Shown in pieces: positions 20,421 to 29,303 of a stretch of DNA of 64,000 bases. Positions within the stretch are counted from its first letter, which is position 1, and the number at the start of each line of letters is the position of its first letter. Source of the DNA: a virus; IMG/VR virus record IMGVR_UViG_3300024257_000003, positions 62,001-126,000 of that record; one strand, written 5' to 3'. The notes below the pieces were generated by a model. That model had not been told where the DNA came from and searched no databases. It was given only the letters and a program-made list of their open reading frames with translations. The position numbers and the translations under genes were made by a program.

Positions 20421-20733
20421 CGTCGATTGGCAAGGCGCCGACAAGATGCAGCCTAAACTCCGGAACAATGTCATCAGCTCTCAGACGGAGGTCAAACCCT
20501 GTGACGCTCTTTAGCGGCACCCATTCGTCTCCAGCCTTAACAAAGGCTCTGATGTCACCTGGGTTCTCGCCTTCGCCTACCAGCTTAAGGTCTGCGGTCT
20601 CCCAGTGAAACTTGAAGACAGGCCTATCCTCCATGGCCCTCTTCAGGCTGTCCAGGCCGCTCCCCTCCAGCCTTCCCGTTTCGGGATTGATGCTAATCGA
20701 TCCCTTAGCTACTTCAACTGTGTCTCTTTTCAT
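20413..20733 (-). CDS. Small tail-region protein, unknown function
   Basis: 106 residues from the ATG at 20733, which is preceded by AAGGAAC at good spacing; a longer frame upstream lies inside the previous gene and was rejected. The sequence is beta-rich (MKRDTVEVAKGSISINPETG, later VFKFHWETADLKLVGEG). Lying between the two chaperone-like genes, it may belong to the tail assembly module. Family not recognised. Confidence 0.7.
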   Translation of the reverse strand: MKRDTVEVAKGSISINPETGRLEGSGLDSLKRAMEDRPVFKFHWETADLKLVGEGENPGDIRAFVKAGDEWVPLKSVTGFDLRLRADDIVPEFRLHLVGALPIDDA

Positions 20734-20741
20734 ATTGTTCC

Positions 20742-21224
20742 TTATAGTCGGATGCAAGAAGCGAGGGCGCGTTCTGGTGCAACGAAGTGTGAGTGCTCCA
20801 TGATTAGGTTGAACAGAGTCCTGAACAGCCCGGCGGGTGCGTTGTTTAGCCTGTCGGCAGACATCAGATCTGAAGGAAGCAGAATGCAAGCCTGAACGAC
20901 TCTCTCGTGAAGCTGGTCTTCTACGATTGTAGGATCCTGCTCAGCTGATGCTGACTCCTGTAGCCTCTGCATGTCTCTGCTGATGTTTCGATGCTCCAGC
21001 CTCTTGAGCGAACGGAACATAAAGAACTCGTCTGCTGAGGGGATGTAGCAATTGACTCCACCGTACATTGCCTTCCATCCTTCAATTATGGATCTCTCGG
21101 GAATCAAATCTCCGAAGTCAAGCCTTAGAAGGTCCAGAGCATCCTGCTCCTCCTCGGGGGTCTCTACTTCTTCTACTGCTTCTTCTAGGGAACCCTTTGC
21201 GTTGGGGTTTAACAAGTTGCTCAT
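20742..21224 (-). CDS. Tail assembly chaperone-like protein 1
   Basis: 160 residues. An acidic N-terminus (SLEEAVEEVETPEEEQDALD) precedes helices (EGWKAMYGGVNCYIPSADEF and RNISRDMQRLQESASAEQD). The VEDQL motif is shared with the protein of 19629-20339. Size, acidic start and position after the tube genes fit tail assembly chaperones that coat the tape measure during assembly. AGGAGTAAGAT precedes the ATG. The assignment is by context and composition. Confidence 0.6.
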   Translation of the reverse strand: MSNLLNPNAKGSLEEAVEEVETPEEEQDALDLLRLDFGDLIPERSIIEGWKAMYGGVNCYIPSADEFFMFRSLKRLEHRNISRDMQRLQESASAEQDPTIVEDQLHERVVQACILLPSDLMSADRLNNAPAGLFRTLFNLIMEHSHFVAPERALASCIRL

Positions 21225-21242
21225 ATCTTACTCCTAATTTAT

Positions 21243-21992
21243 CTATTCTATGTCTCTAGCGATAAAGCTGAATTGCTCTTGTATCACTTCACCACTAGAG
21301 TTTACCACTTGTGCCTGTGCAGTTAAATAGACATCTATAATTTTTCTTAACGTATGGTTAGCGTTCGGGTCTGTTTCATCACCAAAGACAGCAAAGACAT
21401 CGAATGGTGGGATGTCGTAGAACATATCATGTTCTACTTCTATCACATTTAGTTCTTGTATTGCTGACTGTAGCTCTCTAAATTCTTTGTTGCCCAGCCC
21501 TCTTATCTGATTTAAAGCCTGAGTCAACTCGAAGGGGCTTAGGGCGCTGGGGTTGTTTGCTGCTTGGACTAGTGTTTGATCGCCTGCTGGGCGGAGCCGG
21601 CCGGCCCTTGACCTTTCTAACTCTGCCTTGTTGCCTTGAAGGTACTTTGAAAGGATGCTCATGTAGTTCGCATTAACAAAGTTTACAGTAAAGGAGCCTG
21701 TCACTAGAAGGTTGCCGTCAGCAACCGTATCGAATCTCTTTGAAGAGTATCCGTAGATGGGGGTCTTGTTTGTTACCGTCGAGAACTGCAAGGCAAAGAG
21801 TTCATCTATGAAGATGTCCTCCATGTAGATCTGAGCCTGACCTCCAGAGTAGTAGTATGTCTTATACTGGGAGACTGTCGGAGAAGGGGCTGGCCGGAAG
21901 TTGGCTACTTCATTTACTGTTGTGGCATCAACCAGCCTTTGTACAGCCCTAGTCTCTTCTCTTGTGAATCTAACTACGTCTTCGGTTGCCAT
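21243..21992 (-). CDS. Tail-tube-like paralogue 3
   Basis: 249 residues. It is more distant than the two preceding tube-like proteins but keeps the same signatures: YSGGQAQIYMEDIFIDEL, TPIYGYSSKRFDTVADGN, and DIPPFDVFAVFGDE, which corresponds to DQLPPFDIxxHxANEYG in the paralogues. A helical insertion (~125-185) is unique to this copy. Such extra tube-fold proteins can form the tail terminator, tube initiator or hub-proximal ring. Spacing to the preceding gene is 3 nt. Confidence 0.65.
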   Translation of the reverse strand: MATEDVVRFTREETRAVQRLVDATTVNEVANFRPAPSPTVSQYKTYYYSGGQAQIYMEDIFIDELFALQFSTVTNKTPIYGYSSKRFDTVADGNLLVTGSFTVNFVNANYMSILSKYLQGNKAELERSRAGRLRPAGDQTLVQAANNPSALSPFELTQALNQIRGLGNKEFRELQSAIQELNVIEVEHDMFYDIPPFDVFAVFGDETDPNANHTLRKIIDVYLTAQAQVVNSSGEVIQEQFSFIARDIE

Positions 21993-21995
21993 GTC

Positions 21996-22682
21996 TTACC
22001 TAAATGGGTTATGAGACTTTTCTACAAGAGTCTGAAGGTCGCCACTGTGCTTGCTTCTCATGATGCTTTCAAATGTCTTCTTGGAAGATCTTCCTGCAGG
22101 GGTCTCCACATAGGCCTCTAGGAATCCACCTGGTCTCATGATAGCAACATGTCTTGCTGTGTACTGCATGACATTCTCTGTGAGCATGTCCTGCACTGAG
22201 TGGACCTGGCCCTCTGAAGAGAACTCAACTCCAAAGAGCACGAGCTCTGAGAGACTTCCATACTCATTAGCAAAGTGGATGATGATATCAAAGGGAGGGA
22301 GCTGGTCGGGGTGGACGTAGGAAAGGTTGGCTAACCCGGTGGGGGTTACCGCATCTGCGGGAGCATCATTTGGGTGCAGTCTCATAAGGTCAAACATTGG
22401 ATGCCTGTCGAAGACTGTAAAGACAATAGAACCAGCAATGGTTCTAGTCCCTCTTGCTCTTCCCTTCTCTCCAACGAAGCCCAATGAGCGGGCGGCGGAC
22501 TTCTCTCTGAACACTGAGTATGACAGCGTCTGCACGTTGGTCATCACTCTTGTAATCGGAGGGGGATTCTCATTTTGTGATGTAGGGGCGGAGGGCATTG
22601 CAAACAGGATATTAACATCAGCTCCCGAGAAGGAGTTGTACTGCTTCAACAACGCTGCGGCCGTCTGGGGTTGGGATGCCAT
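21996..22682 (-). CDS. Tail-tube-like paralogue 2
   Basis: 228 residues from the ATG at 22682, preceded by AAGGAAATT; an upstream in-frame start lies in the terminator hairpin and was rejected. It shares with the protein of 22780-23406 the blocks KQYNSFSGADVNILFAMPS, RTIAGSIVFTVFDRHPMF and DQLPPFDIIIHFANEYG, so they arose by duplication. The C-terminal extension is basic. It is separated from the first tube gene by a strong intrinsic terminator, so it should be made in smaller amounts. Confidence 0.75.
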   Translation of the reverse strand: MASQPQTAAALLKQYNSFSGADVNILFAMPSAPTSQNENPPPITRVMTNVQTLSYSVFREKSAARSLGFVGEKGRARGTRTIAGSIVFTVFDRHPMFDLMRLHPNDAPADAVTPTGLANLSYVHPDQLPPFDIIIHFANEYGSLSELVLFGVEFSSEGQVHSVQDMLTENVMQYTARHVAIMRPGGFLEAYVETPAGRSSKKTFESIMRSKHSGDLQTLVEKSHNPFR

Positions 22683-22693
22683 AATTTCCTTGG

Positions 22694-22742
22694 ATAAAAT
22701 AAAAAAGGGAGGGCCCAGTCTACCATGACTGAGCTCTCCCTT
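22694..22742 (-). terminator. Intrinsic terminator after sheath-tube genes
   Basis: On the minus strand a 10-bp outer stem (AAGGGAGAGC pairing with GCCCTCCCTT, one G-U) and a 5-bp inner stem (CAGTC/GACTG) are followed directly by TTTTTTATTTT. This is a textbook rho-independent terminator. It would end transcripts carrying the highly expressed sheath and tube while letting some polymerase continue into the minor tube-like and chaperone genes. Confidence 0.85.
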
Positions 22743-22779
22743 CAATTACTCCAATTCAATTAGAACTGAAACCGTTGGA

Positions 22780-23406
22780 TCACGTGGCCTGTTCGAAGCC
22801 CTGTGAGTGCCAAGGTGTGATTGTTCGACAGACATAAGTCATCTGATGCTCGATTACGATGTCGTCAATGCTTACGCCTGATCCCTCGTTCAAGATTTCA
22901 ACACCATAGATTCTCATGATAGCCGCCGCTCCGTACTCATTTGCAGCATGGAGGGTGATATCGAAAGGAGGAAGCTGATCCACAAACCAAGCATCAGAGG
23001 AGATCTGATCGTCTCGAGGGTCTGTTACATTGCCAGAGAATGTCTCCTGTGTGAAGGCGGTGCTTGCTGTGGTCCGGTCGGATCTTCCGGCAGTGATAAT
23101 ATTGCCTGTTGAATCCTTGTCTGGACGAAGGGAATCCTTGTCTGACCAGAAGCGGGCATCGGCCATCTCTTGAGCGAGCGCGTGGCGGTCGAACTGGATG
23201 AAGACCATCGACCCTGCAATTCCTCTCTTTCCTCTTGCGAAGGCTCGAGGGTCGGGGTCGCCCATTGTATAAATAGGTGCCTTCTCACGGGTAACGCTCC
23301 AGGAGATGCCCTGGAGCGTTCCAACAACGCGGTCACCGAAGACCGCTCTGATGTCACACCCTGAGAAGGAGTTGTACGACTGAATGAATTCACTACTTAG
23401 TGCCAT
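22780..23406 (-). CDS. Major tail tube protein (tube-like paralogue 1)
   Basis: 208 residues, directly downstream of the sheath gene, the usual place of the tail tube. Blocks IQSYNSFSGCDIRAVFGD, KRGIAGSMVFIQFDRHAL and DQLPPFDITLHAANEYG recur in the next gene. Proteins of this kind stack as hexamers to form the tube inside the sheath. The ATG is preceded by AAGGAGTATTTGAAAG, and the strong terminator behind it supports high expression. Confidence 0.8.
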   Translation of the reverse strand: MALSSEFIQSYNSFSGCDIRAVFGDRVVGTLQGISWSVTREKAPIYTMGDPDPRAFARGKRGIAGSMVFIQFDRHALAQEMADARFWSDKDSLRPDKDSTGNIITAGRSDRTTASTAFTQETFSGNVTDPRDDQISSDAWFVDQLPPFDITLHAANEYGAAAIMRIYGVEILNEGSGVSIDDIVIEHQMTYVCRTITPWHSQGFEQAT

Positions 23407-23420
23407 CTTTCAAATACTCC

Positions 23421-26384
23421 TTATAGTGTCAATGCAACATCAAAGGTTAGCTTGCGCAACTCGTTGATGATTGACATGGAAACAGTCACCTTTGCGGTCC
23501 CTCTGACTCTGTCAAGAGGCGACTGTGTGACCCCAAGATTGAAGCTCTCAAGAGCCCCTCCCGAGGATCGTTGTAGTTCGTTAAGCTCAAACTTAAGCTT
23601 TGTTTCAAGAGCCGACTTGCGGATGGCATCAAGCGGGTCACCCAAGAACGGTCGTCCAGCATCACGCAATCTTGTGATTGCTTCTGCAACTAGACGCATG
23701 GTCATGTTGCGTGTGTAATCTGAGTCCGAGAGCGCTGCTGAAGGTCCATCTACAACTGTCACCTGACCTAGAGTCTCAGTGAAGAGTACGTAGTTGATGC
23801 CAGTCAGTGAGTTCAAGTGACGCTTGGCCAGTCTTGTGGGCAGACGAACATTCGATCCACCAATCGGCTTCGCTGTGGTGCCTCTCCAGGGCTCGAGTCC
23901 AGCTAGCAGACCAGAGTAAAGAGCAGCACCGGAAGCAATGTAACCAACACCAGATGAGTCACTTGCGTTTGTCATCGTCGGCCATGAGGCTACGAGGCTC
24001 AAGTACTTACCAAGATCCTTCTGGAATCCGTTGGTATCAAGCTCAGCGTCTACGTCATCAAGCTCTCCGCTTACAGTCGCCAGGAAGCCCGGGTCAAACT
24101 GGTTTGCAGCAAGGTAGATGTTGTTGAGGCCGCGTCCTGCAAGGAACTTGTTTCCAAGTAGTCCTGAACCGTTTAGGGTAACATCGCCATCTTCATCGTA
24201 TGAAGGGCTCTTGCCAATCCAAGTGGCAACTGCCGCTGGGTTGAAGTGGTTCGACGGAGGTCTCACCCCAATGCTACCAATAACAGTAGTTTCATTTTCT
24301 GTAAGATCGTGGCAGAGCTGACCAAGCTTGTAAGCAAAGTTTACTTCGCTGAAGGCATTCCCTTCCGGGTCGCTCTTAGCCGAGTACCAGAAGTGAGTAA
24401 GCTCTCCCTCGATCTCTTTCTCCCTGTGGAAGAAGAGAAGGTCGCTTGTGAAGACCTGGAATGCAGGCGCCTGAGCGACAACAATGGCACCGCCAACACC
24501 GTCCAGTGAGAAGCCGATGTCACGGTCGAAGTAAAGTGTCTGAGTAGTGCCGGCAGAACCTTCGGGGTTAACAACCACACCCCAGCCAGCTGGGATGGTT
24601 CCTATAAGTGGATTTGTTACATCCCCTCCGTCTCTCATTGTTAGAGTCGTGCTAGTCGCCTGAGCGGTCGCAATGACCCTTGCTGGGCTGGCATTAATGG
24701 CCGAAGTTGTGAGGATTGCAATGTCGGCAAGAATGTCTCCTGTATCGTAATCCACTTGAATTTCTGAGAATCCAGCTGGGGCAGGATCTACTCCTGTGCC
24801 AAGAGTTACATCATTGTGCCAAACATACCAATCTGTGGTTCCATCGCTGAATGTCCAATATTTGTTAAGAAGATCGTTTGGACCGGCCGCGTCTGGCATG
24901 AGTGTAACTACAGCTACCTCTGGCGCAGTGTTTTCCCAGTTGAGGACTCTCGCCATGCGGACGATCTCATCCTTCTCTCTGTTGTTGCCAAAGGCTGCTG
25001 CCTGTGGAGTGCTGAAGCGAATCCATGAGGAGCCTCTTCCCGCTGCTGAGAGTAGTGATGTCGCTAGAGTCCTGTGCGCCGCGTCTGCATACGTCAAGTC
25101 CAGGCGGTTGCCAACACTTGCGATTGTAGCAGGCGCAATGACCTTTGCTCCGTCTCCGGCAAGTGCGTTAGAAGCTGAGTCCAACATAAGACCCTGAGCG
25201 GCAGTTGTCGGAAGAAGAGTCTCTCCAGAGGTCTGACCGTCTAGGGCAGGGTCATCCATGTAGGCGTCCATCATGACTAGAACGTCAATGTCCGAAGCCT
25301 CTAGAATCAGAGCTGCATCCGATAGCCCCTCGAAGAGGTTCATCTTGTGAGGCTCTACCTCTTCTAGGGCTGCGTCAGCGACGTTGCCTGCCTCGGCCAA
25401 GACCAAAGGAAGACCGTTGAAGCTTGATCCAGGAGTCGCAAGGATCTCCGGCTGCAAACGAGGATGCGCTGCTGCAGCCAATCTGTTCAGGTTGATCTCA
25501 TCCATTCTCGCCCCTGCTGAGAGAGATACGAAGCGGATACGGTGGTGCGCGGGAGTGGCAACATTAATCGCTACTGAATACTTTATGGCCGCCCCAGCGG
25601 AGTTCGCGGTAAAGTAACCAGCGGCAACTGCTGCCGATAGAGTAACAGTCCCAGCCCCTACGTCGACAGATGCAACAGTCTCCTCAAACAATGTGGTTCC
25701 ATCGTTTGCACGAATCTGGCACATGATCGGAGTGCTGGTTGCATCAACAAATCCAAGCTTCCCAAGGTTAAGGCCAGTGCCTGCAACCATTGTGAAGACT
25801 GCAGTCTCTGCGCTTGTGCAGAGCTGTAGTGACTCGTCGTCCTGAACGGGAAGTGCCTTTCCAACTGAACCAAAGATCTGGTCAGTTACGGACTCATCAT
25901 TGACAGCCGAGCCAGTTACAGTAACGAGGCCGAGGTCTGTTGCTACGGTCGCACCAGTTGCGTCGTAGACAACTACGCCGCTGGCTACGTCATATACCTT
26001 TAGCTGATCTGTCTGCTGGTTGTAGAGTACGCTGTAAAGCTCCAGTGCATCCTCGCCTTCAACTACAGTCTCGATTGTGTACCCTGCTGCGCCTGTGGCG
26101 TCAGCAATGTGCTCGACCTTTCCTGTAGTTGTGAATAGACGAAGGCCCACTGCCTGTCGCGCTCCACCCTGGAATGCCTCTGCTAGGCCACGGCCTAGCG
26201 ATCCATCCGCTCCATACTTTGTAATAGCTGACGCGCCACTGAGGACGGCCGACTCATTTGTCGGACCCTTTTTAGCACTACCAAGTACTGCTACGATGTT
26301 TCCCGCCGGAGCAGCTTCTCTTAGCAATCTGCTCTCGTTGATAACAGCGGGCTGGCTTGGTAGATTGGAGAACTTATCTGCCAT
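23421..26384 (-). CDS. Giant tail sheath protein
   Basis: 987 residues, about twice the length of many sheath proteins. The C-terminal third has the family pattern: TRLAKRHLNSLTGINYVLF, a VVDGPSAALSDSDYTRNMTM stretch, then ITRLRDAGRPFLGDPLDAIR and a final strand KLTFDVALTL. The N-terminus (VAVLGSAKKGPTNESAVLSG) also fits. An inserted beta domain at roughly 510-625 (YWTFSDGTTDWYVWHN to FDRDIGF) resembles modules found in phage surface appendages and probably decorates the tail exterior. TAGGAGTCACAAA precedes the ATG. Confidence 0.9.
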   Translation of the reverse strand: MADKFSNLPSQPAVINESRLLREAAPAGNIVAVLGSAKKGPTNESAVLSGASAITKYGADGSLGRGLAEAFQGGARQAVGLRLFTTTGKVEHIADATGAAGYTIETVVEGEDALELYSVLYNQQTDQLKVYDVASGVVVYDATGATVATDLGLVTVTGSAVNDESVTDQIFGSVGKALPVQDDESLQLCTSAETAVFTMVAGTGLNLGKLGFVDATSTPIMCQIRANDGTTLFEETVASVDVGAGTVTLSAAVAAGYFTANSAGAAIKYSVAINVATPAHHRIRFVSLSAGARMDEINLNRLAAAAHPRLQPEILATPGSSFNGLPLVLAEAGNVADAALEEVEPHKMNLFEGLSDAALILEASDIDVLVMMDAYMDDPALDGQTSGETLLPTTAAQGLMLDSASNALAGDGAKVIAPATIASVGNRLDLTYADAAHRTLATSLLSAAGRGSSWIRFSTPQAAAFGNNREKDEIVRMARVLNWENTAPEVAVVTLMPDAAGPNDLLNKYWTFSDGTTDWYVWHNDVTLGTGVDPAPAGFSEIQVDYDTGDILADIAILTTSAINASPARVIATAQATSTTLTMRDGGDVTNPLIGTIPAGWGVVVNPEGSAGTTQTLYFDRDIGFSLDGVGGAIVVAQAPAFQVFTSDLLFFHREKEIEGELTHFWYSAKSDPEGNAFSEVNFAYKLGQLCHDLTENETTVIGSIGVRPPSNHFNPAAVATWIGKSPSYDEDGDVTLNGSGLLGNKFLAGRGLNNIYLAANQFDPGFLATVSGELDDVDAELDTNGFQKDLGKYLSLVASWPTMTNASDSSGVGYIASGAALYSGLLAGLEPWRGTTAKPIGGSNVRLPTRLAKRHLNSLTGINYVLFTETLGQVTVVDGPSAALSDSDYTRNMTMRLVAEAITRLRDAGRPFLGDPLDAIRKSALETKLKFELNELQRSSGGALESFNLGVTQSPLDRVRGTAKVTVSMSIINELRKLTFDVALTL

Positions 26385-26397
26385 TTTGTGACTCCTA

Positions 26398-27078
26398 TTA
26401 AGTCGACGAATCGACCACTAGACTTCGTAGAGAATACTCTCTAACTGTTGATACTTTTTCGGTCCTCACGTAGAAAGAAAGCGGTCGACAGACAAGCTTT
26501 CTATTTTCTGGGGAGAGGTGCATGTCTTCACCTCGTTCCTCAAAGTACACGTGCTTTACGCCACTTGCTTGAAAGAACCATCTCCATTCTTCAATGAGGC
26601 TCTCGAACCAAATGGCCCGCCTGTTGGCGGTCTTGTTTGTTTTAGCCCAGATCTTGAATAGGACAATATTGTCGTACTCTTGACCGTAGGTATAAATCTT
26701 CATCCCCGCGTTGTCTGGATCATCAAGAGCCTCTCGGAACATCTTGACTCTAGCTCTTGAACGACGCGGACTCATTGCCTGGGAGACAGGAACTTGTTCA
26801 AATACCCCTGGCTTCCTTTGCTTTACACAGTATGTAATTACTTCCCCTTCGATGTTATCATCCTTTTCGGGGAAGTCTTCTGAGTAAGTTAAAGGTTTTG
26901 TCACTCCTTCTACTTCTTGCTGCTTCTGAATGACCTGTCCAACTAGTCGGAAGAAGCCATCTATATCTGTTGCTGGCCTCGGCGATCGAAGCCTTGGACT
27001 TGTCTCAGCTTCCGTGGCATTAATAGCTAGCTCTTCTAGGTACTTACCAATGGCTGCCGTTATGAGTTCTTTGTCCAT
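26398..27078 (-). CDS. Tail terminator/completion-like protein
   Basis: 226 residues from the ATG at 27078 (MDKELITAAIGKYLEE); an in-frame ATG at 27096 would add six residues, and neither has a strong ribosome-binding site. The protein is mixed alpha/beta with KIYTYGQEYDNIVLFKIWAK and a Trp-rich helix (FESLIEEWRWFFQASG). Its place between the neck proteins and the sheath is that of the tail terminator or sheath completion protein. The family is inferred from position. Confidence 0.55.
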   Translation of the reverse strand: MDKELITAAIGKYLEELAINATEAETSPRLRSPRPATDIDGFFRLVGQVIQKQQEVEGVTKPLTYSEDFPEKDDNIEGEVITYCVKQRKPGVFEQVPVSQAMSPRRSRARVKMFREALDDPDNAGMKIYTYGQEYDNIVLFKIWAKTNKTANRRAIWFESLIEEWRWFFQASGVKHVYFEERGEDMHLSPENRKLVCRPLSFYVRTEKVSTVREYSLRSLVVDSST

Positions 27079-27130
27079 CTTTTCTACCAATAACATTTGA
27101 AGTGGGAGTGGTCAGGGTATTGAATTCTGA

Positions 27131-27679
27131 TTAGTCGGTCCAGCAACTGAGGCGCCAATACTCGACTCTTGAGTTGTCTGCCCTGAAGGCTTCGGCCATA
27201 TGAATGTTGTGCCTATGGAGGAGCTTAACAGGGGTGGTGATGTGGCCGTCGAGGTCGATTACAGGTTCAAGAATCTTGTCGAACCTAGAGATGGACTCAT
27301 GGTACTCCACATAGAAGAAGGACATTGCAACAGTGTTCTTCCCCCATGCGTGGTACTTCTCTACATCTTGGTACTCATATCTGTTTGTCTTGTATGCTGC
27401 TACTATCTCGTCATCGAAGAGATAGCCCTCTCCTTCACATATGTCACAGGGGTAGTCTTTGTCGGGTTCGTTCTCGAACCCGTTTGTTCTACACTCGCAT
27501 TCCTGTAGGTCCTCAGACCTTACAGGATAGATGATGCCATCTTGTAATCTCATGCGGCGAAGGATGTTGAACGCACCCTTTGGAATCTCATCTGCAGCCC
27601 CAAAGAATGTTCTGTTCAACTCCTTTCTTAGGTCCAACTCTTTAAGGCCAGACACTGGATAGGGCTTGAATGATTTCAT
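27131..27679 (-). CDS. Neck/head-closure-like protein with zinc-knuckle
   Basis: 182 residues if started at the ATG at 27679, which forms a TAATG overlap with the preceding stop; a GTG at 27706 would add nine residues. Cys61, Cys63, Cys78 and Cys81 (CECR ... CDICEGEGYL) form a zinc-binding knuckle resembling those in small neck proteins of other phages. The rest is beta-rich (MSFFYVEYHESISRFDKIL). Position after the capsid-surface genes and before the terminator candidate supports a head-tail joining role. Confidence 0.6.
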   Translation of the reverse strand: MKSFKPYPVSGLKELDLRKELNRTFFGAADEIPKGAFNILRRMRLQDGIIYPVRSEDLQECECRTNGFENEPDKDYPCDICEGEGYLFDDEIVAAYKTNRYEYQDVEKYHAWGKNTVAMSFFYVEYHESISRFDKILEPVIDLDGHITTPVKLLHRHNIHMAEAFRADNSRVEYWRLSCWTD

Positions 27680-28374
27680 TAGGATCTGCCCCAGGTCTTC
27701 TTCCACCTCTTCTGAGATCTGCCGTCAGAGGTTCGGTAGAATGGAGATCTGATGTTTGCTCCAGGGATGTTCCTGCTTGCGTGGGTGTCAGCTCTTGCAA
27801 AGAGCCGTCCGATGATAGGTGCATCGGGATGTCCTGAGCCCTTCGAAGTGGTCAGAGGAGAGCGTCCATAGTAGCCGCCATCCTCGAGCACTCCACAGAG
27901 CCATCCTAATTCGTCTCTCATGCTGTCTAGAAGGTCCCGTGCGGCTCCGTTACGCTTAACAGATAGGTCACCTAGCCTTTTGGACATGTCGGAGTTTATG
28001 GACGTGCCAGAGAGCAGCGTTACTATAGCAGCTGCTGTCACATATCGAGCCTTATAGTTGGTGTATGTGGTGGGGTTGACTGCCGAAGCATCGGGCACAT
28101 AGTTCTTGAGGTCGGCTTCTTTTGAATAATACCAGACCAGTTGATTTATTGTATCGTCTGGAACCTCTGTAAGGAACTCTCCCGCTATCAATCTCACTCT
28201 CATTGCGCTGGAATAGAATGGATTGAAGGAGGTTGTGTAGAAGGAAGTGATTGGGCCAGCCATAGTAGAGCCATCGACTGCGACGATGCCCTCTACGGTA
28301 ATATGAATGATCCTGTTCTCCACCGGACGGGCGGGAAGCATGATTGCATTTAGTCCGTGCTCATTAGTCGGCAT
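27679..28374 (-). CDS. Head-tail connector-region protein
   Basis: 231 residues. A beta-containing N-terminal part (IIHITVEGIVAVDGS) is followed by a helical region (MSKRLGDLSVKRNGAARDLL) and a basic tail ending in SQKRWKKTWGRS. It overlaps the neighbouring genes by 1 and 11 nt within the neck cluster. An adaptor or connector role is inferred from location and size. The family is not recognised. Confidence 0.55.
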   Translation of the reverse strand: MPTNEHGLNAIMLPARPVENRIIHITVEGIVAVDGSTMAGPITSFYTTSFNPFYSSAMRVRLIAGEFLTEVPDDTINQLVWYYSKEADLKNYVPDASAVNPTTYTNYKARYVTAAAIVTLLSGTSINSDMSKRLGDLSVKRNGAARDLLDSMRDELGWLCGVLEDGGYYGRSPLTTSKGSGHPDAPIIGRLFARADTHASRNIPGANIRSPFYRTSDGRSQKRWKKTWGRS

Positions 28375-28762
28375 CTGGCCACTCCTCTCTGTGGTACTTT
28401 AGGTCTTCTGTGATTATGTATTCATCATGGAAAGCAAAGAGATACTTTGTCTGGCCATCAATCAGAAATTCTAAAGCAGGGACAACCCTTGTGTTCCCTC
28501 TCAATAACTCTTGCTCTGTTCTCCTGAACTGCCTAACCAATCTTGGCCTCTTTGAGAACTGAACGAAGTGAACTATTGATTCCATCTGCTGAGACTCTGT
28601 GTCCATCAAGCTGAACTTCTGTCGATCTATTAGAGTCACAGACTCTACTACTATTCCCTCAATGTCTCTTATCTCTTTGAACTCAGGATGGGTTTCATTT
28701 AGCGTGAGGGACTCATCTCCCAATGAGAACGTTACATGCCACTCATAGAGGAGTTGGTGCAT
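28364..28762 (-). CDS. Neck-region structural protein, unknown family
   Basis: 132 residues, predominantly beta strands (HQLLYEWHVTFSLGDESLTL, KYLFAFHDEYIITED). The ATG at 28762 overlaps the preceding stop as TAATG and the stop overlaps the next gene by 11 nt. It is part of the same closely packed neck cluster. No specific homologue recognised. Confidence 0.6.
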   Translation of the reverse strand: MHQLLYEWHVTFSLGDESLTLNETHPEFKEIRDIEGIVVESVTLIDRQKFSLMDTESQQMESIVHFVQFSKRPRLVRQFRRTEQELLRGNTRVVPALEFLIDGQTKYLFAFHDEYIITEDLKYHREEWPDAD

Positions 28763-29301
28763 TAGGTTGTCTCGTCGTAACGGAGAACCATATTGAAGCT
28801 TGAGGAGGCCCCGGTACTAGCGGTGGGATACACTTCCATCTGTAAGACCAGGTGGTCGCCAACGTCGCCTGCGATAACGTAAGGCGTTGCACCATCGTCT
28901 AGAGATAGAGGTGCAGCCGAAGTATAGGTAAAGAGGTCTACCTTTGGCCCAACCATTGCACCGCCAGCATCATACCCTCCTGCTAGTGGAGGGGTATAAG
29001 CTGCCTCCTTCTTGGCATAGATGGCCGTTCCATCATCTGGAGCAGATCCGCTAATGAAGACCTCAATGTTTCGGATGTCGACAGAGGGAAGGGCAATGGC
29101 GTTGAGTCGCGTCTTAAGGTACTTCTCGTATGATCTAAAGACTCCAGCGTTAGGCTTTGTTAGGCCTTCTGTAACTACCGGCCAAACCTCAACTGCAGGA
29201 TTGTCTGCGCTCTTGAATTGGATAGTCTGCCCACCATTCTTTGCGGTGGGCGCACCCGCTCCCGGCCCATTCCATTCTTGTAAATAAACTGTAACTGCCA
29301 T
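28762..29301 (-). CDS. Structural protein, beta-rich
   Basis: 179 residues with low charge and many Gly/Ala/Thr, as in virion decoration or fibre-head proteins (MAVTVYLQEWNGPGAGAPTA). It lies between an Ig-like protein and the neck cluster. No enzyme motif is visible. A virion surface role is inferred from composition and neighbours. Confidence 0.55.
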   Translation of the reverse strand: MAVTVYLQEWNGPGAGAPTAKNGGQTIQFKSADNPAVEVWPVVTEGLTKPNAGVFRSYEKYLKTRLNAIALPSVDIRNIEVFISGSAPDDGTAIYAKKEAAYTPPLAGGYDAGGAMVGPKVDLFTYTSAAPLSLDDGATPYVIAGDVGDHLVLQMEVYPTASTGASSSFNMVLRYDETT

Positions 29302-29303
29302 GA

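Noticed and set aside
20734-20889. N-terminal extension of the small tail protein
   Set aside because: It lies in the previous gene and reads as Arg/Cys-rich noise; AAGGAAC before the ATG at 20733 is the better start.
19629-21224. Programmed frameshift between the two tail assembly chaperones
   Set aside because: They are separated by another gene and each has its own start; no slippery heptamer at the end of the first.
22683-22745. N-terminal extension of tube-like paralogue 2
   Set aside because: It covers the terminator hairpin and its T-tract; the ATG at 22682 has AAGGAAATT upstream and aligns with the paralogue.
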